From: Polytrichum commune | Lineage: Eukaryota; Streptophyta; Polytrichopsida; Polytrichales; Polytrichaceae | DNA length: 64,000 nt | Direction of reading: 5' to 3' | Assembly: GCA_950295325.1 (NCBI GenBank) | Contig: OX485805.1 | Location: 50,616,758-50,680,757 of the forward strand | Shown: in pieces, positions 35,278-44,786 of the stretch | Numbering within the stretch: the stretch's first letter is position 1 | Layout: each line of letters begins with the position of its first letter | Program-made: the position numbers and the translations under genes | Notes under the pieces: model-generated | Databases searched by the model: none | Told to the model about the DNA's origin: nothing | Seen by the model: the letters and a program-made list of their open reading frames with translations, nothing else

Positions 35278-35437
35278 TAGTAGGAAAGGTGGGTCTCCAT
35301 GTATATGGCACGCCAATCTAACATGAAGTGTCCAAAATGACACCAACCCGGTGTCATCCAGAATGACACCAGCCCGGTGCCATTTTGAACACTTCGTGTT
35401 AGATCAGCCTGCCATGTAGACCCACCTTTTCCTACTA
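35278..35437. mobile_element. 160-bp palindromic foldback element
   Basis: A near-perfect inverted repeat over its whole length. The left arm starts TAGTAGGAAAGGTGGGTCT and the right arm ends AGACCCACCTTTTCCTACTA. Arms of about 75 bp meet at a centre containing GTGTCATCCAGAATGACAC. The flanking TA on each side fits a Stowaway/mariner-type or foldback MITE, but the termini are not the common Stowaway ones. Confidence 0.75.
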
Positions 35438-36776
35438 GTGGGGGTTTAGGGTTTAGGGTTGTGAGGAAAAGTGATTTTGTGGATTTCTCGTGGTCGTGGT
35501 CGACATTGCAGTCGAAAAGTCTTTCTCACCGGACATGGAGTATAATTAACTTAGACCGAGACATGATGTTTTGTATGAAAAGCAAAGATAAAAGTTGAGT
35601 GAAAATAGGACATTTACTTAATAAAATTGTATTAATATTTTTGACATGGTCACCTTCGTTTTCTATATTTATAGACAACCTAATTTAAGTACTCTTGGTG
35701 CAAAATTCACGTGACCGCCAATTATTCAGGGGAAATCACATTATTCAATTTTGGACATGTAAGATTCCATGTCACAACTTCCGTGTCACTTTCTCATTCA
35801 TATCATGACATGGTCGCTCTTCTTTTCGAAAACCTTGTGTAAAACGAAGTGGAACCACCGCTCGTTTCTCAACCAATGAGAGAATTTAGAAAACCGTGGT
35901 CATTGTCCATGGTGAGTCATGAAGGCTAGACTTGTGAGGATGCCCTTGTAACAAGGTGAAAAAGACTTGGGTGACTCGTGTGCATTGTACCAAACCTATG
36001 ATATATCCTAAATGCATTTATTACTAGCTACAAATGAGTGTAACACATGCCCAATGGCTCCATCTAAAGAAGTGGAGAGGTTGGTGAAGGGTCACCTCCA
36101 CTTAACTCTAGGCTAAACGGGATTCCCCCACAAGCAAATCTGCACCTTGGATGTTAAGTACACGTCCATTAAATGCCAATTGAAAAGTACCCGGCTTCCA
36201 AGTCCTTAGGCATCTCCACCGCTATTACCACATCCTCACTGCATCTTCCTCCAATTCCCACTCCAAAGCAACACCATATTACCGTGGCGGTTTTGACAAC
36301 ACTTGTACTATAGAGGGATTTCTAGAAGAAGAAAAAAATCAAAAAAATGTTGTCATTAAAAAATTTCATATTTGTAAAGGTAATGTCAAAACCTAGCACA
36401 TTATTCCATTTGCCAAAATGAAAAATTTGAGATAGAATCAATTACTTGACAACGATTTGTCTAAACCGCCTTGGGACTACAATATTGGAGGAGCTTGTGG
36501 AGGGGTCTTGGAACTATAGCGGCATAGGCTATATAATAGTTTTTGGCTTGTACATACCCATAAACTTGAAACATACAAATATGAAAGAAAACCATTACAA
36601 TTCATCTACTAATCAAGTTCAAATTTCATAAGTCGATATTTATATGCACTCAAAATGTAAACCAGCTCAACTTACAGGTCCCTCATTTGCATTTGTTACT
36701 AATTGCATCCAAGTTTTTTCAAGAGTTTTTTTAGGGTTTGTCTTTTATTATGAGACCCCAACATATCCTAAAATGC
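35438..36776. other. Intergenic, no gene recognised
   Basis: Begins with about two to three TTTAGGG units (35443-35459). The remainder is ordinary sequence with one 61-aa frame of no known type. Confidence 0.4.
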
Positions 36777-36779
36777 TTA

Positions 36780-37287
36780 GGGCCACTTCAAACATGAGAC
36801 TGAGTGCCCGTGACCATTACACTTCAAGCACTCTCATTGGTGGAAAAGACAGAGCCGGTCCAAGTTCGCTTCACACTACACTTGAGGGGACCAATGGAGT
36901 ATGTGAATGCAAGATGGATGTAAAGTCTACATGGATTCCTACAAGGCATCAAACGGATCATGTTTCATGGTCACTTAGACTGTTCTCAAAAACCACCTCT
37001 TGGAGGTAGGCCTAACACAAAACCGGGAGCCCATGACACTCCAAACGCTCACAACCGTTGGTTTATTCGATTTTATCATGCGTGAGGACCCCGCATGAAT
37101 AGAAATTCACTGAAATAACATTTGGTTGAGGGCCCGGTCACATATGACTTCACACTACACTCGAGGATCCGCGACCACACTACATGACTTTGGAGGTGTG
37201 TTGGGACGGCCTTTGGACACTTTCTTTCGGGCTCTCACAATTTCATGGTCACGGCTCTTGGCTCTTGGCTCGTGTGTAAAGCGGCCC
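36780..37287 (-). mobile_element. MITE-A copy 3, complete, inverted, TTA duplication
   Basis: 508-bp copy of MITE-A in the opposite orientation to copies 1 and 2. It starts GGGCCACTTCAAACATGAG and ends CTCGTGTGTAAAGCGGCCC, flanked by TTA at 36777-36779 and 37288-37290. The 121-aa open frame over it is an accident of the element. Confidence 0.88.
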
Positions 37288-37290
37288 TTA

Positions 37291-37834
37291 TATTAGAGTG
37301 TCCACAACTCACCAAGTTAGGCAACAACTGAATCATTCACGGTTCCATAAAAAGGTGATTTGGGTAACTTAATTATAGGTTGAAGCCAGCCACAGACTGC
37401 ACTTGGAGCGGGTCACTCCTTGCATGCAGTACCACAAACAAATCCACTTTGTGGAAATCAGAATCTCGGCAGGAAAATCTTGCACATCATACCACACACC
37501 CCAATATTTGCACTCTGATCTTTGGCAGGCCCCGAATGTGCTAAAGCTACCTTACCCGCCTTCAAATTTCAATGCCCGAATTCAAACATCCGTTTGACTA
37601 AAAAAATCTTTGTTTGACAATTGTATGTATTAACTTCATACGTGGTATCGATCGAAGGCCCATTTATAATCAGGACTTTTATGATAAGTAATTACATTTG
37701 GGAGCCAGCAATTCTGAATCTGGATACGTAAGTTTCAGGCCAGTCATATGCATAGTTACTGTGAGTGTACATGTGTGGTGAGAGGCAGAGATAAGGTTGC
37801 ACTGGTATACTAGCAGCAAATCTACTTCAAGTAC
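37291..37834. other. Intergenic, nothing recognised
   Basis: No coding region or repeat termini recognised; one 64-aa frame has no motif. Confidence 0.4.
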
Positions 37835-37837
37835 TAA

Positions 37838-38325
37838 GGGGTTGTTTAGGGTTCATGGACCATGAAGTCGTCCCAAGGTTTTGTAAAATTTGTGATTGGT
37901 TGTTGAACTCGTCCCATGACCACTTTGGTTTACACTACGGAAAAAATGTTGGAGCAACCATGAAGGAGTTCGAGGTTTCCAAAAGACATGTTTTAAGATA
38001 TGAATTATTCATTAACATGGTTCAATGGGTTTTGCAGTGGGAGAGGCAAAAGAGGTGCTCTAGAAGAAAAAGGCAGGGGCCCGTACCCCGTAGAGAAATG
38101 TTGTGATAATAAATTTTTTAATGAAATTTTGTTTGGAGGAAGAGAAGATTAAGACAAGAGAAGACATGAGAATGGTCAAACTTGAATTTTTAGGGTTAGA
38201 ACTTCCCTTTTTGGGCATATATGAAAAAAAATCATCACATTCACTTTCCGGTGCATGGTCATTCCTCTTGGTCCACATTCGATTTACACCTAGTGAGGGG
38301 CCCAAAGGCTTTGTAAATTGATTCA
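37838..38325 (+). mobile_element. MITE-B copy 2, right end lost at a junction with MITE-A
   Basis: Preceded by TAA (37835-37837). It begins GGGGTTGTTTAGGGTTCATG and follows MITE-B copy 1 closely, through GATTGGTTGTTGAACTCGTC and the block ending TTTGTAAATTGATT. It then switches abruptly to a MITE-A end, CACACACGAGACT. The terminal roughly 100 bp of MITE-B are therefore missing. Confidence 0.78.
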
Positions 38326-38659
38326 CACACGAGACTAAAAGCCCCCGAGACCATTGCGTTCTAAGATCGCTCGTTGGTCAAAAAGGTCAACACCATCCAA
38401 GTTCACTTCACCCTAGAAGGTGAAGGCCTAAGGGCCCAAAGAAATCATCGTGGATGCAAAAGTCTACACGGATTTCTACATGGCAAGTTTTAAATAATAT
38501 TTCATGGTTTGTTAGAATTTGTATACATCCCACCTCCAAGAGGTAGGCTTGACGCAAATTTCGGCAGACCATGCTAGCGGTACAACCTTTGGATGAGAAT
38601 CAAAGGTCCTCACAACTACATCATTGGTCGCGGCCCTTGGCTCATGCGTGAAATGGTCC
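38326..38659 (-). mobile_element. MITE-A copy 4, diverged and shortened
   Basis: Retains CACACACGAGACT at the left, CCACCTCCAAGAGGTAGGCT in the interior and GCGTGAAATGGTCC at the right. It is followed by TAA (38660-38662). The outermost GGGCC of the left end is absent because the sequence joins MITE-B directly. Confidence 0.65.
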
Positions 38660-39275
38660 TAAGAGCAATTTTCACAATCCTTATCCTTGTAGATTACCCG
38701 GTGTGGAATAAGTATGATTGTCCACATGTGCTCCTCTTAATTTGTACAAAAGTGACACCTCCAAGCGTGAGGAATTTGTGAAAATGGTTTTTTTCTAAAT
38801 TTGGATGACATGATGAATGAGGGCCCTTGATAACAATAGGTACACACATATGTACCCAAGGTTGGACTCTTCATTGGAAACCTAAACAACGTACGTGTAT
38901 GATTATGAAATAAAACCCCCTATGTACAAGAATTTTTATTGAGAGAAACAAATGTATAGTACATACTCCTATAGTCTTGTGGGGTGGACTCTTTGTTGGA
39001 AACCTGACAGTCGTGGGTCACTATGAAATTAATACCCCTCTATACAAGAATTTTTTAGAGAAAAACAATTGTATACATACTAACGGCATGCTAGAAAATA
39101 TATCTATGTATTTATATTAAGTTTTTTAATTTAATGTGATAAATGCATGCACTACATATATAAAATATAACGCATGAACTAGATATGTTGTTATTACATG
39201 TAAAATCCTTGTTTGCTTTCTAATGATAAAGTCATTGAACATTTATTCATCCATAGCATGTAAAACTCACCACTT

Positions 39276-40535
39276 TGTCACCAAAAAGCCTCCACCCTTC
39301 AATTTCGTCCTAGCCCGAATGGAGAAGTTTATAATGACATGTAGAGATTTCTCTCTTTGTAACACAATGTATGATTCCAATCTATCGTTGGAATATACGC
39401 AACTTAGCCAAGTCTATACTATGTCTTCTTACACTCTTTAATCTCGAAGTTTGGAAGTTTGGACATAGTCTCGATTTTTTGGCTCTCAAAATTCATATGA
39501 AGTCCAAAAAATAAGTTCTTGGTATCCATGGATAGGTAATGAAGTCCTCTACATGAATATGCAATAATATTTCTACTGCCACAAAGTATATGATCGCAAT
39601 TCTACGCTGTTCCCTTTGAACCTACATTTTTTCACTAGTTTTTGGAAGTTTGGACATAGTCTCGGTTTTTTGGCTCTCAAAAATTCATATGAAGTCCAAA
39701 AAATGAGTTCTTGGTATCCATGGATAGATAATGAAGTCCTCTACATGAATATGCAATAATATTTCTACTGCCACAAAGTATATGGTCGCAATTCTACGTT
39801 GTTCCCTTTGAATCTACACTTTTTCACTAGTTTTTGGAAGTTTGGACATAGTCTCGGTTTTTTGGCTTTCAAAAATTCATATGAAGTCCAAAAAAACTAA
39901 ATGCTCCAATAAGAGACTTTGCACATCCGCATAAGTATAAGGCTAATCAATGTAAATCCAAGTATTCAAACAAAGCCATAAATTGAACTTTAAATCATTC
40001 ACGCCCAACTATTACTAACAAGAGGTCAAGCCCTCTTCAAGGCCAACTAGCCTTGGCTCCTAACCTTACATCCATGCACACACACGTGCTCCTATCTTGC
40101 TTCCCACGCACCCACACTTATAACACGTGGAGTGCCAAGGAGCATGAAGGAAAGAGAAGATGAGTGAGGGAAGAATGAGGGATTATATAGTGAGTTTGAG
40201 GGGGTAAGCACCCTCAAGGCTCACGATAAGCCCTCGAGATTTCCTCCTACTTTGTAGGCTCTTATCCTATCTCCTAAGCCTTCCTCCCTCAAATGATCAA
40301 CAAGGATCCTAATTCAAACATTTAACTAACCTTGGCTTTCTACCTACCACACTTTACCAAGGTTTGTCCTTCTCCTACTTAAATCCACTCCACAAAAAGC
40401 CTAATGATTCAAACTAAGCTTTCTTCAAGCTTCACTATTTTTATATTTTTGTGAATAATCATAAATCACCAAAACACCACTTGTAGTGTTTTACAAGTGT
40501 TAACAACCAATGTGGGCATCAATTTTGGACTCACA
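39276..40535. mobile_element. Solo LTR of family LTR-A, copy 2, nested
   Basis: 1260-bp LTR starting TGTCACCAAAAAGCC and ending TTTTGGACTCACA, flanked by CACTT at 39271-39275 and 40536-40540. The hAT-N copy at 52624 has no insertion at the matching position: its sequence near 52915-52960 runs from CCATAGCATATAAGTC directly into GATTGCATCAAGCAAAC. This confirms the borders. It carries a tandem repeat at 39450-39897. Confidence 0.88.
39450..39897. repeat. Tandem repeat, 191-192 bp unit, about 2.3 copies
   Basis: TTTGGAAGTTTGGACATAGT recurs at about 39450, 39641 and 39833, each time followed by GGTTTTTTGGCT or a one-base variant. The first two units are full length and nearly identical, which suggests a recent duplication within the LTR. 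The other two LTR-A copies do not show it. Confidence 0.85.
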
Positions 40536-41366
40536 CACTTGCATCAAACAAATAAAGAGAAACACACAATAACCTAGCCACAATTGAGATAACAAAACTA
40601 AAAGGAAGCCCATAAGCACTCCAAGAGCCTCTAGCTTGTCTTAGAACCCAAATGCAAACCCTAACAAAAATGAATAAGGGAATCATTGAGGAGTATTACC
40701 ATATGACAACAATTGAGGAAATGTTGAATCGGTTGAAAATAATACATCTATTTTCAAAAAACTCTTTAAACCTTAGGGTTGCCTCGTATACATCTATCTT
40801 TACTTCAAGATTATTAATAGCCAATCTAAATGTACACACTAGAAAAATTGAGTACCTCTCCCTTATGTATATCATCTACGCGAATGCCTCAAATAATACC
40901 CTTTCTTACACTCACATTAGTTCATATGTGGTATGAAGAGTCCACCCCTGGGCTAACGGTAGGCTAGGAAATGGACTCGTGTATTTATACTGATCTTTTC
41001 AATTCAATGTGATAAATGCCTCCACTACATACAAAACATATAAATCATGATTTAAATACACCTTTATTACATATACAAGTGATTGGGAACTTTCACCGCA
41101 TGACAACAATGGATGTAAATGTAAATTGGATGAAATTAGCACATCTATTGCCAATTTTTAGGGCTCTAAACCTTAGGGCCCCCTTTTGTGAATCTACGTT
41201 TACTTCAAAACTCTTAATAGCCTTTTTGAATGTATGTATTGGAGAAAATTAAAAGAATACCTCTCTCTCATGTATACCATGTACGGCTATGCCTCAAATG
41301 ATACCCCTTATTACACTAACACTAGTTTGTACGAGTTACGAAGAGTCCACCCCCCGGGCATATGCA

Positions 41367-42559
41367 AGAATTTAAAATTTGAAGGCTACAGTCTGACAAG
41401 AGGAGTTGTAGCCTTAGAAATCAACACATGTTTCTTTGTTGTTGTATATAGGCTATATCTTAAGACCAGAGGAGGCTCAAACATTAGATGCTCATATTAC
41501 GAACCTTTTCCGGAATGACAAATGTATTTTAAAAAAATACGACTTTAGTGGATCAATAATTGATCTTTTTGAGTAAGTGAAATTGAATTTTATTGCAACA
41601 TGTAGGTGTTGGTGGATTGTATAAGTATTGGGTGAGGAATGATTCCTCAGTACATTGTTTGTGAATCAATTTGAGTTTCATTGTGAGTATCGACCTTGAG
41701 TGTGAGTGATTGTTGTTAGTTTTGGGGAATTAATTTATATATCCAAAGCCCTCCCAAAGTCAATGGTCTTTGCACCACTTTGTGAAACTCATTCAATTTA
41801 GTTCCAAGAGAGTAAGCAATAGTGTGAATGTAAAATTTGGGTGGTGGGGGGAGAATGTATGTGAGGGATTCATGTGAAGTTGTGACAATTGTCAAGTGAA
41901 TAAAAGTGCAAGTGGGTATATATTCTAGTTTTTTATTGGGTGTGATTCCGAGAGTTAATGTCACTCGAGCAATCAGATTGTGGGAGCATTCTATATTGGA
42001 ATGCATTTGCATTGAGTAAATATTGCGTGGTGAATCCTTCCGATTGGAATGAGTTTATTGCATGTTGAGTTAGAATCTAATATTGGATAGCTTTTTATGA
42101 ATAAAATGGAATGGCAATAGACTTGAGGTTGAATTGAGTAGAAAGAATTAAAGCAAGATCAAGGAATGAGTGAGTGAAGGTTTAATCTATTCCATCCTAT
42201 GAAAGATGGGCAAGAAGTTTGATACTCTGCTTAATAAGTGAGGAATAGGGTTTTTTGTGCAAACTATTGTCATTATGTGTTCTAAAAACAATTGGCTACA
42301 AAGAGATTGATGTAAGAAAACCATGAGGGATGTCACCGTATAAATAGGGATTCATCTTGAATGTAGAACTTGAGGTTTTGGTATACAATAACCCTTGGCA
42401 TGCTTGGAATTGGAAAGGACAATTGGTTGTGTCCATTTATCAGTTCAAATTAAGAATAACTTGATATAAACATGTTTATACCTGATAAAACTTATCTGAG
42501 ACATTTAGAGATTATCAAAATCATTTTTAAAGTTTTCTTATAGTCTTTTCCTTGGGGTT
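41367..42559. other. Intergenic, no gene recognised
   Basis: No coding region recognised; best frame 98 aa on the minus strand (41716-42012) without motif. Confidence 0.4.
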
Positions 42560-43565
42560 TTTCCTACAAGGTTAGAAGTGGGCACACAACTTTTTCTACC
42601 ACTGGGTTTATCAAGATCTACATTAACTGCTTCCAAGGCCATGTGAAGTCAAAGGAGCACATGAGGATCATGTGGGCTCAGCAGTGTGGCAAGTGCACAA
42701 TGGAGAGAGGTATCATTGAAGCAAATCAAACTTGTAATGAAGCGATGCAAGTGTCTTTTCCAAGTTGCTTATCATATAAGGAAGGAGATTATACCATTTT
42801 CCAAGTTCCTTGGATTGTGTGCTTTGTTAGTCATCGTGAAAGCTAATATTCTGATCAAGCGTTTGTATCGCAATGAAAATTTGTGTGCGATTTTTTTGTT
42901 ATTGTACAAAAGTTGGTGTTGTCTTTAGTGAGAGAATCAAATTTCTAATAATGGTATCATTATCAATAAATAAACCGATATCTTAGTGACCAATCACCGC
43001 ATGGTGTTTGCTTTATCATAGAAGAATATATGTCCCAATGTGTGTTTTTATGTCTATTGCACATTGATGACGGTAAGAAGTGTGCTAAAGTGTTCTTTGA
43101 ATCCTTAACCAAAAATATGAAGGAATGGGGCTTGGATGTTGATAAGTGCATTGCTTTTAGTTTTGTTGGTACGACAATGATAATTGGAAAAGGGACATGA
43201 TGGTTGCTCGCTTCAAGGTCTAGGTAAATCCATTCCTAACCTTAGTTCATTGCGTGGCAAATAAAAATTATCTTGCAGCATTGGACATTAAGTTTGTAGA
43301 TTACAAAGAGTTGTTGAAGGATGTAAACAACATCCTCAGTGTTGTTACTGGACACTTCAAAAATTTTGTGAAGCAAAAAAATGTGTTTTAAAGACTTCAA
43401 TTGGAATTGAATGACACATGGAAAATTTTGAAGCGCTATCAAAAGATATGTTGGTTTTTGAAGTGGCAAGCAATCACCACTCTTTACGATTCGTTAGAAT
43501 CAATGCTAACTTATTATAAGGACACCCCCGATGGCAAGGTTGTCAAATTGGATGAGACAGCTTGT
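42560..43565 (+). pseudogene. Decayed hAT-type (DUF4371) transposase
   Basis: The translation, spread over frames and broken by many stops, matches the DUF4371/ZBED-like hAT transposases. AYHIRKEIIPFSKF lies near 42745. KCAKVFFESLTKNMKEWGLD lies near 43080 and is followed by a changed glycine motif. VNPFLTLVHCVANKNYLAAL lies near 43220. LESMLTYYKDTPDG lies near 43495. The order and spacing follow the family. Frameshifts and stops occur throughout, the N-terminal zinc finger and C-terminal dimerisation region are absent, and no ends were found. It is a dead fragment. Confidence 0.78.
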
Positions 43566-44784
43566 TGAAAAGAACAAAATCTTAACCGGTTTTCTTGATC
43601 AACCATTTTGACTGGTTGACCGGACTAGTCGAGTGGTCTTTTTGACATGCCAACTTCACGGAGAGGTCATTGTCCAAATTTTATCTCAAGCATCATTTTA
43701 TCGCCAATTATTCAAGAAATTCAACTAGAAAGTCTATCTTTGATATAACTCCAACTACACTAAGTCTACAAATGTATGTAACTTGTGATCTTTCCAAGGT
43801 CAGCTTGAAAATTTAGGTCGACTGATTAAAAGAAAAAATCCAAATTTTTAGTAAAAGAATATTCCTTTTGAAAGTCGATTGGGATTTTGACTGGTTGAGC
43901 TAACGTGGCATAATCTCATTCAAAGATTCAACTAGTCAACCAGTCGGTCTACCAAAAAAATTCATTTTTTTGCACCTGACTAAATTGTCAATTCAACAAT
44001 CTAGATTTTAGAAGTTAACCACCAAACTCTCTAAACTTTGTAAAATCAGACCGGTCAACATATGTTGAGCATTTTGGTAGGTTTATTTTTATCCTTTAGG
44101 AAAATAAACATTTACTTTCTCTTGTCCTCGACGGACTAGATGGATAACCATGCCCGTTGGAATGAAGGACATTGTCAAACAACAAACTTACTTGAAGCTT
44201 CAAGTATATTTATTGCCTCTACTTTCTACTATACATACCGTACTTGGTTGTTAGGGTTGAAATTGGAAATTATTGGAGAAGATAGTTGAAAAAAAAATTA
44301 TCCATTAAAGAGTATGCTAAATATTACAAAAATTGAGCCAAGTTCATGCAGTAAAATCCCAAAATATTGTATATCATAGTATCATAGTTGGTTTGTGTGA
44401 AAATAATTCTCTCCCAAAAATTTGTAAAAAAACGGATATTATGAGCCCAATCAAATGAATAAGTGAAATTTTATATTAGAAAAATGAATCAATAAAAAAT
44501 TTGGACTTTTCTGAACTTCAACCACATCAACACGCCATGGGAGGGTGCTTAACGTGTTTACGGCTCGGCGCCTTGTCCATGAGCTCCATGAAGTTGCTCA
44601 AGTCATGGTAAAAAAATGCCAAGCAATTCCTGACCTATACCCATAAAATGCCTTGCCTCCGACCTTGCCTTGTCATGGTTGGTGAGCATGGAGGCGGGGC
44701 TAATGAGGACAGAGGAGTCCTTGAGGCTTATACATGGGGAGGGGCCTTTGCTGATCAAACTTGGCCACTGTTGTTGCGGTTTTG
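43566..44784. other. Intergenic, no gene recognised
   Basis: Contains scattered inverted pieces of a CCGGTCAAC/GTTGACCGG type (for example 43578-43627 and 44050-44060) that could be an old foldback element. No coding region. Confidence 0.35.
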
Positions 44785-44786
44785 TA

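Larger units (their letters stand above)
38855..41358. mobile_element. Compound hAT-N element, copy 3, with nested insertions
   Basis: Flanked by CATATGTA (38847-38854) and CATATGCA (41359-41366), 7 of 8 identical. It has two left-type ends (GGTTGGACTCTTCATTGG near 38860; GGGGTGGACTCTTTGTTGG near 38980) and two right-type ends (GTATGAAGAGTCCACCCCTG near 40931; GAAGAGTCCACCCCCCGGG near 41341). This fits one family member inserted in another, roughly 38977-40952 inside 38855-41358. The inner one is itself split by a solo LTR. No transposase is encoded. Confidence 0.75.

Noticed and set aside
36644-37009. 121-aa open frame
   Set aside because: It mostly covers MITE-A copy 3, whose ends and TTA duplications explain the sequence.
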